Counted from the stretch's first letter, positions 16,492-25,119 are shown. The stretch is DNA of 64,000 nucleotides from Mycolicibacterium helvum (GCF_010731895.1 NZ_AP022596.1:4898001-4962000), one strand, 5' to 3'. Numbers and translations: made by a program. Notes: generated from the sequence alone by a model not told the origin.

Positions 16492-16800
16492 GGTGGTGGG
16501 ATTCCTTCCATACGCGGGACAGATCCGGCCGCCAAAACGGCCGGCGCCGGCCTGGATGGAAGTCACGTCGGGGCAGCACTGTGATGAGCCACGATCCGCC
16601 CCTGGGGCGGGGACGGGCAGTCTTCTGATCAAGTCACCGAGGTGGAGCCGGGTCAGCGTCGGCCGTCCGCCCCTGCGCTGGACAAGTCCACCGAAACGCA
16701 CCCAACGGGGCGAATGATTGTAAGAGTCACAACCCAAGGCGAGGCGACCGCCGCTAACCCTGCCAGCCAGTCCCAGACCAGCCACTCGAAGACTCACAGT
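16492..16800 (-). ncRNA. Candidate bridge-RNA region of the IS110 element
   Basis: The 300 bp upstream of the transposase contain no convincing gene but several self-complementary stretches, for example CCGCCCC-T-GGGGCGG (16596-16610) and GGCCG/CGGCC near 16530-16545. In the IS110 group the non-coding end upstream of the transposase encodes the bridge RNA. Folding and comparison with other copies are needed to place the loops. The remaining 16801-16985 is the leader of the PAS-GGDEF gene. Confidence 0.35.
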
Positions 16801-16985
16801 GGTTGTATTCCCGGTCCCGTCAGGAGCACTGAGGAAGCGGTGGGGTGCGCGAGTGCGCCGCGGCCGCCGCGAACGACATGCGGCTCGCGAAACCGTACCT
16901 GCTTCTTTAAGGTCAACGGTAGGAGAGTAGCTGGCGAGCGATGCTAGCTGGCGGGGGATGTGTATGGCCTGCCGGAGGGAATATC

Positions 16986-18263
16986 ATGGCGCAAATAGCC
17001 GCGTCTGACGATGCGCAACGACTTCAGCAACTCATCGATCGCCTGCCGGCGATGCTCGCCTACTGGGACGGTGATTTGCGCAATGTTGTTGCCAATCAGG
17101 CCCATTGGAACTTCTTCGGTAAGACTCCCAGTGAGATCCGGGGTCTGCATATTACCGAGTTACTGGTCGGGGATCTTGGCGTGGCGAGCTTGCCCTATGT
17201 CTATGCGGCGATGGCAGGTCAGGATCAGGTGTTCGAAAAGACCCTGACCGACCATAACGGCGTCACCCGACACGTGCAGGCCGCCTATCTCCCTGACATT
17301 GTCGACGGCCGTGTGCAGGGTTTGTACGTCCAGGTGACCGACGTGACGGCGCGGGTCGAGGCCGAACGGTCTCGGGACGAGGCCCAGCGCTTGTTCCAAA
17401 TCACCCTTGACAGTGCACCATTCGGGAAGGCCGTGTTCGCCAGGGACGGGCAGGCGCTGTTTGTTAACCCAGCGCTGCGCCAGCTGCTGGGTCAGCCGCC
17501 GCACGCCGCAGCGGTGCTGAGGTACGACGATGGCGTGCATCCCGAAGATCTCGCTGTGGCGCAGCAGGATTGGCGCGAGTTGCTCTCGGGTGCGGTATCA
17601 CAGACCTCGACCGAGGTCCGCTACGTCAAAAGTGACGGCACTACGATCTGGGCGCACCGCGTCGCGGTATTGGTACCCGGTGGTCATGGCGGTGCCGATG
17701 TCGTGGTCGCACAGCTTCACGATGTCACTTCCCGAAAAGTTGCCGAAGCCGAACTTGCGCGCCTTGCGGTGACCGATCCGCTGACCGGGCTATACAACCG
17801 GCACTCGTTGGTCGCTCGAATCGCCGATTATCGCGCCACCCAGCCGACCGCTTTGGTTGGAGCCGTGTTCATCGACCTCGATGGGTTCAAACAGGTCAAC
17901 GATCTCCACGGCCACGCCGCGGGCGACACCGTCCTGGAGGCCGCGTCTCGCCGGCTCGTCGAGGCGGTGGCGCCACCTTCTTCGGTATACCGGCTCGGCG
18001 GTGATGAGTTTGTCGTCCTGGTCATCGATGATGTCCGCCCATCTGCCGTCGAACGGCTGGCCAAGGACCTGATCGCGGTACTCACCGGGTCGTATCTCGT
18101 CAACGGTGGCGAGGTCACGCTCACCGCCTCGGCGGGATGGGCCTGCAGTGCCACAGCAGATGCTGCTGAACTCATCCGGGAAGCTGATGCCAGCATGTAC
18201 CGGCACAAGGCGCGGGGCAGGAACGAATCCGCGTTGGGACGCAACGATTGCCGCAATTTCTAG
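16986..18263 (+). CDS. PAS-PAS-GGDEF diguanylate cyclase
   Basis: 425 residues; ATG 16986 follows GGAGGG by six bases. Two PAS domains (about 12-125 and 135-255; QDQVFEKTLTDHNG and TEVRYVKSDGTTIWAH are typical PAS/PAC segments) precede a GGDEF domain (about 260-415) with intact active site RLGGDEFVVL and the usual VFIDLDGFKQVND and ADASMYRHKARGRN. It should make c-di-GMP from two GTP. No RxxD inhibitory site is visible five residues before GGDEF. No membrane segments. Likely functional partner of the GAF-EAL phosphodiesterase at 14087. Confidence 0.9.
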   Translation: MAQIAASDDAQRLQQLIDRLPAMLAYWDGDLRNVVANQAHWNFFGKTPSEIRGLHITELLVGDLGVASLPYVYAAMAGQDQVFEKTLTDHNGVTRHVQAAYLPDIVDGRVQGLYVQVTDVTARVEAERSRDEAQRLFQITLDSAPFGKAVFARDGQALFVNPALRQLLGQPPHAAAVLRYDDGVHPEDLAVAQQDWRELLSGAVSQTSTEVRYVKSDGTTIWAHRVAVLVPGGHGGADVVVAQLHDVTSRKVAEAELARLAVTDPLTGLYNRHSLVARIADYRATQPTALVGAVFIDLDGFKQVNDLHGHAAGDTVLEAASRRLVEAVAPPSSVYRLGGDEFVVLVIDDVRPSAVERLAKDLIAVLTGSYLVNGGEVTLTASAGWACSATADAAELIREADASMYRHKARGRNESALGRNDCRNF

Positions 18264-18324
18264 AGTCGCCCGTAAGCCTTCGCGTCCCGACGCAGACAGG
18301 TCGGCTAAGACGTGGTCTCAGATC

Positions 18325-18804
18325 TCAGCTAGCAAGAATCTGTTCGCGCAGGATGTCGGCGTGACCGCAGTGGTGAGCCAGTTCGCGCAGAACCTGCAGG
18401 TACACCCAGTGCAACGTGCGGGGCCCGCCCCGATGGCCCGTCACGACAGCGTCTAGCGGGAGGCCGGACACGGCCGCCCGAGCCGTCGCACAGGCCTGCC
18501 TGTGCGCCGCCACAACGCTGGTGCTGCTGTTCTCGTCAGCGAGTTGGAAGGACTCGTCTGGACTGTTCACCAGTCCTAGCTCCCCACGGGGTCTACCTCC
18601 GACGCACTCCTCGAACCACACTCGCTGCATCCATGTGACGTGCTTAAGCAACCCGAGCAACGTCGTCGCCGAGGGCACGAGCTGGACACGAACCTGCTCC
18701 TCGGTGAGACCGCTGAGTGCGGCTTCGATGGCGCCCCGATACTCCTCGATAAACGCGTCGAGCTGAGTGCGCTCGTCATCCAGCAGCACCTCGAACGGGC
18801 GCAT
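18325..18804 (-). CDS. DinB-like (DUF664) protein
   Basis: 159 residues. ATG 18804 has GGGAGG upstream. A four-helix DinB/YfiT-like fold is indicated by ERTQLDAFIEEYRGAI at the start, LGLLKHVTWMQRVWFEE with a conserved His, and the C-terminal LRELAHHCGHADILREQ, whose His residues normally bind a metal. In actinobacteria this family includes mycothiol-dependent S-transferases and isomerases; the substrate is unknown. It is a single gene convergent with the diguanylate cyclase. Confidence 0.8.
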   Translation of the reverse strand: MRPFEVLLDDERTQLDAFIEEYRGAIEAALSGLTEEQVRVQLVPSATTLLGLLKHVTWMQRVWFEECVGGRPRGELGLVNSPDESFQLADENSSTSVVAAHRQACATARAAVSGLPLDAVVTGHRGGPRTLHWVYLQVLRELAHHCGHADILREQILAS

Positions 18805-18913
18805 TAGAACCTCCCATCACAGCGCCAATCAGGTGGTCCCCAATGGCACGTACGAACAGCGTTGACGTTAGCGATCGTGGCTCGACCAGAAGTCGATGGA
18901 CGACACGTCGTGC

Positions 18914-19708
18914 TTACGCGATCATCGGGTCGATCGCGGACCGCGGCACCAGAACGTGCAAGGCCCCGGCTGAGGTGGGCAACAACACGCCCTGGTCGAA
19001 GAAGAAAATCACCCCGTCGTTGACCACCGCGAAATTCTGATAGTTGGCCGGGTTGTACAGCGCTGCTGGCGCGAACGGCAACGGCGCTGGCGGGGGTGGC
19101 GGCGTGCTGGTCGGCGTGGCCGTAACCGGTTGTCCGGGTTGTGCGGGCGGCGCAACGGCCGGCGGCGGTGCCAGTTGCTGCTGCAGCTCGGACTCGACGA
19201 TGGGCGCGACGGTCTTCAGCGGGTCATCCACCCGCCACAGCGGCGCATGTTCTTTATCGTCGGGTGCGGCGGTGTAGGTGATCGCCTTGCGATAGCTCTG
19301 GTCCCAGTTGAATGCTTTGTACGTCGTCTGAGGACCCCCACCGCCGATGTCTTGGGTCACCGTGAATACCACGGCCTGCGTGCCGCGCGGGGGAACCGAC
19401 GAGTTGTACTCCGTCGGCGTGATTTTCAGCTCGTATGGCGTGCTGTGGGGCGCGCCGGACTTGGCCGTGTTGAGGAACGCGTCACGTGTCTGGGAGATGT
19501 AGTCGGCGACCGATTTCTGGTCGGGGTAATCCAGCGGGACGCTGATATCGACGCTGTACCCGGCGTCCGAGAGCTGGATCTCACAGGTGCTGCCGGTGTT
19601 GGCGCCCTTGAGGTCGGCGCAGTAATCCTTCGGGGCCGCCGCCGCCAGCCCAGAGGAAACGGACATCGCGGCAACCGTGACGACTACTGCCACGCTAAAA
19701 GAACGCAT
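18914..19708 (-). CDS. mpt64: MPT64/MPB64 homologue with a proline-rich insertion
   Basis: 264 residues; ATG 19708 follows GGAGGT and begins a signal peptide (MRSFSVAVVVTVAAM ... AAAAPKDYC). The mature part tracks the M. tuberculosis secreted antigen MPT64 closely: PKDYCADLKGANTGSTC, PPRGTQAVVFTV, TTYKAFNWDQSYRK, NYQNFAVVNDGVIFFF, LVPRSAID. The DUF3298/RsiV-like fold is expected. Residues about 181-213 form a Pro/Thr/Ala-rich segment (APPAQPGQPVT, PPPPPAPLPF) that MPT64 itself lacks at this point. Function of the family is not settled; MPT64 is exported and implicated in virulence. Confidence 0.88.
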   Translation of the reverse strand: MRSFSVAVVVTVAAMSVSSGLAAAAPKDYCADLKGANTGSTCEIQLSDAGYSVDISVPLDYPDQKSVADYISQTRDAFLNTAKSGAPHSTPYELKITPTEYNSSVPPRGTQAVVFTVTQDIGGGGPQTTYKAFNWDQSYRKAITYTAAPDDKEHAPLWRVDDPLKTVAPIVESELQQQLAPPPAVAPPAQPGQPVTATPTSTPPPPPAPLPFAPAALYNPANYQNFAVVNDGVIFFFDQGVLLPTSAGALHVLVPRSAIDPMIA

Positions 19709-19954
19709 GAGTGATACCTCCAAACACACGCGGCGCGCGCCGCGACCAAAGATCATCGTGCGCCACGCCAGCAAAGCGCCCCGACGGCATTGGCGCTCCA
19801 CATCGTAGCCCAGGGGTCACGCCGCGCGCGGCGAGTAGTCCGGGGCAGCGCATGATGGGCTTCGTCCAATCATGTTCTGCCCCAGCAGTTTCTCTGTCGA
19901 GGTGGCTCAACCAGCCTCGAACACGTGGCGTCGGCCCTATGCAGAAGAGGGCCA

Positions 19955-20239
19955 CTAGCCATGCGGCGCCTCTGAGATCTTGGTGTCTTCTTTGCCGAGT
20001 GTCTGGCAATAGAGCGTGACGGAGGCCTTCGTGGCAGTGATCTCTAGATTTGCCGGGTCCTGCCCGCTCTTGTCCTTGAGCATCTTGCTGACTTCATCGT
20101 TCTGCTTCTTCTCGTCTTGAGTGAGGAAGTCCTTGCACTTGGTGTCGCCGCCGGTGTTGATGACCTCGGAGGCTGAGCAGCCGCTGAGGACGGCCGCCGC
20201 CGCCGATGCTGCAAGAACGGAATGCGCGATTCGCTTCAC
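19955..20239 (-). CDS. Small lipoprotein, possibly HdeA-like
   Basis: 94 residues from GTG 20239 (MKRIAHSVLAASAAAAVLSGC). The lipobox LSGC at the end of the hydrophobic stretch marks a lipoprotein. The mature part has two cysteines, KCKDFLTQDEKKQ and VTLYCQTLGKED, about 50 residues apart. This spacing and the CKDFL motif recall HdeA-type acid-stress chaperones, but the likeness is weak and from memory. It precedes the MPT64 homologue on the same strand with a 246-bp gap in which I see no gene. Confidence 0.65.
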   Translation of the reverse strand: MKRIAHSVLAASAAAAVLSGCSASEVINTGGDTKCKDFLTQDEKKQNDEVSKMLKDKSGQDPANLEITATKASVTLYCQTLGKEDTKISEAPHG

Positions 20240-20345
20240 TGGGAACCTCTCTCGGGTGGGACACGGCACGCAGGTGATTCACAGAATTGCGGAATTTGAA
20301 ACCCAGCGATGGGTTGTGCCTGTCCACCTGGGGCGTTCGACCCGC

Positions 20346-20783
20346 TCAGTCCAAGTCTGCGAGCGCCTTACGGGCGGCTTCCAACTCGGCTTCGAGTGCG
20401 GCGACCCGGGCGGCCTGTTCCGAGCGCGCCTCCTCGATGACCTCGTCGATCGGGGTGGCGAGATCCTGATGCAGTTCCTTGGCCGCTCGGGAAACGGCGG
20501 CCGCCGCAACCGCGAGGTTACGCGCCACGTATGTGGTGCCCCGCTTGAGCTCCGCGTGCCATTCACCGTCGGCGGTACCGGTGACAGTGAGTGTGAGCTC
20601 GAGCGTCTTGGACTTCTTGCCGGCCTTCTTGGCCGGGGTCTTCGCCGGCTCCTCGGTGTCCGCCGGGGCGGGCGCCACCTGGGTTTCGGGCACCGTCGCC
20701 GCGACCGGGCGAAGCAACAGGTCCGGCATTTCAGTATTGGTAGACGGTGCTTCGGTTGCCCAAGTGTCTACAGTCATGGTCAC
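20346..20783 (-). CDS. Conserved actinobacterial protein with Lys/Ala/Pro linker and C-terminal coiled coil
   Basis: 145 residues from GTG 20783, six bases after GGAGGAG; ATG 20777 is an alternative. An Ala/Pro-rich N-terminus passes into PAKKAGKKSK, then a compact region (LELTLTVTGTADGEWHAELKRG), then a C-terminal coiled coil (EEARSEQAARVAALEAELEAARKALADLD). It resembles a DUF6319-type protein; I am not certain. The basic linker and coiled coil suggest nucleic-acid or surface binding. No operon partner. Confidence 0.6.
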   Translation of the reverse strand: MTMTVDTWATEAPSTNTEMPDLLLRPVAATVPETQVAPAPADTEEPAKTPAKKAGKKSKTLELTLTVTGTADGEWHAELKRGTTYVARNLAVAAAAVSRAAKELHQDLATPIDEVIEEARSEQAARVAALEAELEAARKALADLD

Positions 20784-20903
20784 GTCGGTCTCCTCCTGAA
20801 GGACGCCCGCAGTGCGCAGGCTGGCGATGCCCTTCAGTAGAACATACGTTCGACATACGGCCAAGTGGCCGACCCGGCATGTCGCAACGAAACCTCTGCC
20901 GGA

Positions 20904-22262
20904 TTATTGGTGAATCGCGGTGTTGTTGCGGATGTTTCGCAATTCTTGTGCGGCCCGCAGTCGCGCCACGGTGATCCGTGCGCCGCGCTTCGGTGTGAGA
21001 ATCACGTGCTTGACCCGCTGGCTCTCGCCGCGCGCCGTCGTCGGCACCAGGTCCGTCCGGCGCAGCACCTCGCCCAGCACCACCCGCATCTCGGCCATCG
21101 CGAACGTCGCCCCCAGACACCGGCGCGCCCCGCCACCGAACGGCAGCCATGTCGTCGGGCTCAGCGTCGCCCCGATCATCCGATCAGGGTCGAAGCGATC
21201 CGCATCGGGATAGACCCGGTCATCGGAGTGCACCAGACCCACTCCGGGCGCCACCATCACCCCGGCTGGCAGCAGATACCCGGCGATCTCCACCGGCTGT
21301 TTCAGAACCCTGCCGACGTCGAACACCACGGGCCGGTTGCGCAACGTCTCCTTGGCCACCGCATCCAGGTACTCGTCGTCGCCCGCCTCGGCGGCCCGCA
21401 CCGCCTTGGCCAGCACCGCGGGATGTCGTGTCAGCCGCTCCAGGGCCCACGACAAACCCGTCGCCGTGGTGTCGTGCCCGGCCACCAGCAGGGTCATCAA
21501 CTGGTCGCGCAACTCCGAGTCGGTCATCGTGCGCCCGTCCTGATCGGCGGCGCGCACCAGCATCGCCAGCGCATCGGTCCGTGACGCCAGGTCCGGATCG
21601 GCGCGACGTTCCGCGATCTCGGCATACAGCAGCCGGTCGGCCTCCTCGATGCGCCGGCGCACCCCGCGCCAGGGCCGCCGCTGTTGCAGGCTGGGCGTGC
21701 CGATCGCCAGCAGCTGGAACGCCGACAGGTTCAGCAGCTTGGGCAGCACCTCGCGCAGCGCGGCCAGCCGCGCGGCGTCGCTGGCGCCGATGACCAGGCG
21801 CATGATCACCTCCAGGGTGATCTCCGACATCTTCGGTGCCACCGCAAACGGCTTACCCACCGGCCAGCCGGCGATATTGGCTGCGGCGATCTGTGCCATC
21901 ACCTCGGTCTGACGTGCCACGGCGTCGCGGTGGAACGGCTCCAGCATCAGCCGGCGTCGATCGCGGTGTACCTCGTCGTCGACCACTAGCACCGAGGCCG
22001 GGCCCAGCAGGCCGGAGAGCATCGAATTCGCCTCGCCGGCATGATAAATCGCGGGATCTCCCGCGAACACCTGCTTGATGTCGGCTGGGTCATCGAGGTA
22101 CACCAGCGTGCCCATCTGGGCGATTCGCAGGGTGAATGTCCGCCCATAGCGTCGCCGGCAGGCCGATACTAAGTGCGGCCAGTAACGCAACATCAGCACG
22201 GCCTGAATCGCAGGGGGCAGACCGGGGCCTGGCGGCAGCGCCGTCGTCGGCTTATTAAACAT
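20904..22262 (-). CDS. Cytochrome P450, CYP135/138-like
   Basis: 452 residues, longer than the P450 at 2557 and of the eukaryote-like bacterial group. Motifs: PPGP near the N-terminus, I-helix AGHDTT, ExxR as ETLR, PERF variant ADRFDPDRM, and haem loop FGGGARRCLG with the Cys ligand. In mycobacteria this resembles CYP135/CYP138 enzymes, whose substrates are mostly unknown. Single gene; the start is 312 bp from the next divergent gene. Confidence 0.9.
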   Translation of the reverse strand: MFNKPTTALPPGPGLPPAIQAVLMLRYWPHLVSACRRRYGRTFTLRIAQMGTLVYLDDPADIKQVFAGDPAIYHAGEANSMLSGLLGPASVLVVDDEVHRDRRRLMLEPFHRDAVARQTEVMAQIAAANIAGWPVGKPFAVAPKMSEITLEVIMRLVIGASDAARLAALREVLPKLLNLSAFQLLAIGTPSLQQRRPWRGVRRRIEEADRLLYAEIAERRADPDLASRTDALAMLVRAADQDGRTMTDSELRDQLMTLLVAGHDTTATGLSWALERLTRHPAVLAKAVRAAEAGDDEYLDAVAKETLRNRPVVFDVGRVLKQPVEIAGYLLPAGVMVAPGVGLVHSDDRVYPDADRFDPDRMIGATLSPTTWLPFGGGARRCLGATFAMAEMRVVLGEVLRRTDLVPTTARGESQRVKHVILTPKRGARITVARLRAAQELRNIRNNTAIHQ

Positions 22263-22574
22263 GAGTCCAGTATAGAAAATTCACCCTCCGACGCACCGGG
22301 ATTGACGGAAAGGTGCGATTTACCGGGGCTAAGGCGACGGTTTGTCGATTCGGCCGGCGCGGGCGCACACCCTGACGTTGGTCACCGCTCCCACATTTGG
22401 AGGCGGTGTACGTTAGCCTTTAGTGGTCTCGCCGGGAAGTTTCCGATGCTGACCCCGCGCCGTAAGCAGACCGGCGCAGGCCTGCTAACAAGTTCATGCC
22501 AGGTTCAGACGGCAGCCTCGCAGAGACGACGTATTCGCGAGCGTGCCGTCTGGCGCGTGCAAATGAGGTGAATC
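22263..22574. other. Intergenic region between the divergent P450 and STAS genes
   Basis: 312 bp with no supported gene. It must contain both promoters. I see no clear sigma-F type box (GTTT-N15-GGGTA) although the downstream genes are of the sigma-regulator type. Confidence 0.4.
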
Positions 22575-22964
22575 TTGGACGAGCAAGGCACTGCCACCAC
22601 CGGCACAACGACCGCTGCCAACACAGGCTGTGTGATCGACGAGCAATGGATCGGGCGGACGGTTGTCATCTCCGCGACCGGCGTGGTGGACATGCTGACG
22701 TCACCGCAACTGGAGACCAGCATTGCCACCTCGCTGACGCGGGATCCGAAGGCCATCATCGTCGACCTCTCGGGCGTCGACTTCCTCGCTTCGGCGGGAA
22801 TGGGTGTCCTGGTCGCAGCCCGCGACAAGGCTTCCGCCGACATCGGCTTCGGCGTCGTGGCCAGCGGGCCCGCCACAAGCCGGCCCCTCAAACTGGTCGG
22901 TTTGGCCGATATTGTCGGTCTCTACGAGACTCTGGAAGAGGCACGCGCCGCACTGGGTGAGTAA
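22575..22964 (+). CDS. STAS-domain anti-anti-sigma factor
   Basis: 129 residues starting at TTG 22575, four bases after GAGGTG. An STAS domain covers about 20-125 with the phosphorylation motif DLSGVDFLASAGMGVL, in which a Ser of LASAG is the likely phosphoacceptor. Such proteins bind and neutralise an anti-sigma kinase when unphosphorylated. The following gene is a HATPase of that class, 30 bp downstream, so the two form a partner-switch pair. No sigma gene is in the immediate neighbourhood. Confidence 0.85.
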   Translation: MDEQGTATTGTTTAANTGCVIDEQWIGRTVVISATGVVDMLTSPQLETSIATSLTRDPKAIIVDLSGVDFLASAGMGVLVAARDKASADIGFGVVASGPATSRPLKLVGLADIVGLYETLEEARAALGE

Positions 22965-22994
22965 TTCTCGGAAGTTGGGTATAAGAGATTTGCC

Positions 22995-23465
22995 ATGACG
23001 ACACCGAGTTACCCATGCCCCACAGCTGACGGTGACCGTTTCATCCGTAACGATGTCGTCGCTGATGCGCACAACGCAGCCAGGGTTCGCGATGAGTTCG
23101 CGACCTGGCTGCGAGCTTGCGGGGATCTGGACAGGGTTCGGTACAGCGACGTCGTCCTCGCGGTCAATGAAGCGCTCGCCAATACCGCCGAGTTCGCCTA
23201 CCTGCACACCGGCGGCCCCGGCACCATCGATGTGGAAGCTGTCCGCGACGGCGCCACCTTGACCATCACCGTCGCCGACCAGGGCCGTTGGCGTGAATCC
23301 ACCCCGGCCACGCAAAGCCGCTCCCGCGGCCGCGGCATCCCGCTGATGCAGGCATTGGCCGACGACGTCACCATCGATTCCTCCGCGCTGGGCACCACGG
23401 TCTGCCTGCGCTTCGAACACCTCAACGCCATCCGCCGCGACGACGCCGACTCAATAGTCAGTTAG
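22995..23465 (+). CDS. RsbW-like anti-sigma factor / serine kinase
   Basis: 156 residues. GHKL ATPase motifs: N box VVLAVNEALANTAEFAY, G1 VADQGRWRES, G2 RGRGIPLMQALADD, then GTTVCLRF. This is the RsbW/SpoIIAB type, which binds a sigma factor and phosphorylates the STAS partner. Encoded directly after the STAS protein; the cognate sigma factor must lie elsewhere. Confidence 0.85.
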   Translation: MTTPSYPCPTADGDRFIRNDVVADAHNAARVRDEFATWLRACGDLDRVRYSDVVLAVNEALANTAEFAYLHTGGPGTIDVEAVRDGATLTITVADQGRWRESTPATQSRSRGRGIPLMQALADDVTIDSSALGTTVCLRFEHLNAIRRDDADSIVS

Positions 23466-23466
23466 C

Positions 23467-23877
23467 TCAAGCCGGTTCGTAGCGCAGCATCGTCACACCG
23501 GAATCGGGATAGTCGACAAACACCGGCTGCAGCCGCATGCCGACTTCCAGTTCGGTCGGCTCGGCGTTGACGATCTCGGTGGAGAACCGCGGCCCTTCGT
23601 CCCACTGCACCACGGCCAGCAGCTGCGGCACATCCTCGGCAAAATGCGGTGCTGTCGGCCGGTAGGCCACCGTGTAGGTGTAAAGCGATGCGGCCCCGGA
23701 GATCTCCCGCCACTGGAGGTCGTCGGCCAGCGTGCCCGGCGCCAACACCCGGGGATAGAACATGTACTGCTGCGCGGACGGCGAGTACTGGATCCGAATC
23801 TTGTGTTCGCCCAGCGCATCCCAGAACGGCTGGGTGGTGGGCGTCGGGATCGGCATCGGCTTGACGAAATCGCCCAT
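23467..23877 (-). CDS. DUF35 OB-fold protein lacking zinc-ribbon cysteines
   Basis: 136 residues. The DUF35 pattern is clear: N-terminal helix FWDALGEHKIRIQ, then a region that normally carries two CxxC pairs, then the OB-fold (WREISGAASLYTYTVAYRPTAP, LLAVVQWDEGPRFSTEIVN). Here the ribbon reads QYSPSAQQYMFYPRVL and has no cysteines, so zinc binding is lost. DUF35 proteins pair with thiolase-like lipid-transfer proteins, as in the Ltp2-ChsH2 retro-aldolase of steroid side-chain breakdown. The thiolase-like partner is encoded immediately upstream (23880-25085). Confidence 0.85.
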   Translation of the reverse strand: MGDFVKPMPIPTPTTQPFWDALGEHKIRIQYSPSAQQYMFYPRVLAPGTLADDLQWREISGAASLYTYTVAYRPTAPHFAEDVPQLLAVVQWDEGPRFSTEIVNAEPTELEVGMRLQPVFVDYPDSGVTMLRYEPA

Positions 23878-23879
23878 GA

Positions 23880-25085
23880 CTAATCGCCTTCCAGGACAAG
23901 GGTGGTCTGTTCACTCAAGATGCCGCCGTTGCCGGAGACGAAGGCGCGGTGGCAATCGGCCACCTGGGTGGCCCCCGAGCGGCCCATGATCTGACGGGTG
24001 GCATCGCAGATGTGGTGCATGCCGCCGGCGGTGCCGGCCTGCCCGTAACCCAGCTGCCCGCCGGCGGTGTTCATCGGGAAGTCGCCGCGGAACGTCAGGT
24101 CGTGTTCGGCGATGAACTGCAGGCCCTTGCCCTTCTGGCAGAATCCCGCGTCCTCGAGGCTGAGCAGCACGGTGATGGTGTAGCAGTCGTAGATCGACAC
24201 CATGTCCATATCGGACGGGGCCAGCCCGGCCATCGAGAATGCCGACGCGGCTGCCTTGATCATCGGTGTCTGCAGAAGCTCATGGGCGTAGGTGGGCGTC
24301 TTGTAGGGGACCCGCTCCCCGAATCCCTTGACCCACACCGGCCGATTGGTGCTGCGACGGGCCAGCTCGGCGTTGGTCACCAGGACAGCTGCGCCCCCCA
24401 TCACCGGCATGACGATCTCCAGCATGTGCAGCGGCGCGGCGATCACCGGGCTGTTGACCACGTCGTCGATGGTGATCGGGGTGTCTTTGAAGATCGCCCC
24501 CGGTGTGTGATTGGCGTTGACACGCTGGTCGACGCTGATCTTGGCCATGGCGCGTTCGTCGTAGCCGTAGGTGGCGCCGTAGCGGGTCGCGACCTGCCCG
24601 TAGGGGCCGTTCTGTCCGAGATTGCCGTAGGGGATCTCGAATTCGGCCTGCGGCGAGCCATACCGGTTGCTCGACGCCCCGAAGTACATCAGCTCGCTGA
24701 CGTCCAGCGGTTTCTGCGCGCTGACCGGGGTCATCGGCGTCGCGGGGATCACGCACAGCACGGCGTTGCACAGCCCCAGCTCGATGGCAGCCGCGGCGCG
24801 CCACACCATCGCGACCGCGCTGGCGCCGCCAAGGTCGACCATCTCGGCGAAATTGGCTTTGATGCCCAGATATTCGATGACGGTCGAAGGGACGAAGATC
24901 TGTGATTCCTGCAGGTGCGTGGTGCAGATGCCGTCCACATCAGACGCCGACAGGCCCGCGTCGGCCAGGGTGGCCGCTGCCAGCCGGGCCCACTGTTCGA
25001 GGGTGAACTCCAGTGGCCCGGTCGGTCGCTTGGTGGAGGGGAGTTCGGTATAGCCGACGATTGCGGCCTCTCCGCGCAAGCCCAT
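23880..25085 (-). CDS. Thiolase-like lipid-transfer protein (SCPx/Ltp family)
   Basis: 401 residues from ATG 25085 (MGLRGEAAIVGYTELPS); longer starts add an unrelated N-terminus. The thiolase fold is evident from EQWARLAAATLADAGLSASDVDGI, DLGGASAVAMVWRAAAAIELG, GGAAVLVTNAELAR and the final VADCHRAFVSGNGGILSEQTTLVLEG. Such proteins act as acyl-CoA thiolases or retro-aldolases with a DUF35 partner, which follows 2 bp downstream. Divergent from an SDR gene; together with it and the DHDPR-like gene it suggests CoA-thioester catabolism (lipid, terpenoid or steroid side chain). Confidence 0.85.
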   Translation of the reverse strand: MGLRGEAAIVGYTELPSTKRPTGPLEFTLEQWARLAAATLADAGLSASDVDGICTTHLQESQIFVPSTVIEYLGIKANFAEMVDLGGASAVAMVWRAAAAIELGLCNAVLCVIPATPMTPVSAQKPLDVSELMYFGASSNRYGSPQAEFEIPYGNLGQNGPYGQVATRYGATYGYDERAMAKISVDQRVNANHTPGAIFKDTPITIDDVVNSPVIAAPLHMLEIVMPVMGGAAVLVTNAELARRSTNRPVWVKGFGERVPYKTPTYAHELLQTPMIKAAASAFSMAGLAPSDMDMVSIYDCYTITVLLSLEDAGFCQKGKGLQFIAEHDLTFRGDFPMNTAGGQLGYGQAGTAGGMHHICDATRQIMGRSGATQVADCHRAFVSGNGGILSEQTTLVLEGD

Positions 25086-25119
25086 TCGGCAGCCCTTCGT
25101 CGCATCATTGCCCAATAAC

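Larger units (their letters stand above)
15386..16800 (-). mobile_element. IS110-family insertion sequence (ends approximate)
   Basis: One transposase gene with about 300 bp of structured non-coding DNA upstream and almost none downstream, the layout of IS110-group elements. These lack terminal inverted repeats and usually leave no long target duplication, so the ends cannot be fixed by eye; I place them from the stop of the EAL gene to about 16800. It lies between two c-di-GMP genes. Confidence 0.65.

Noticed and set aside
16492..16797. N-terminal extension of the IS110 transposase to 16797
   Set aside because: The IS110 domain starts right after ATG 16491; the extension is low-complexity and lies where the bridge RNA is expected.
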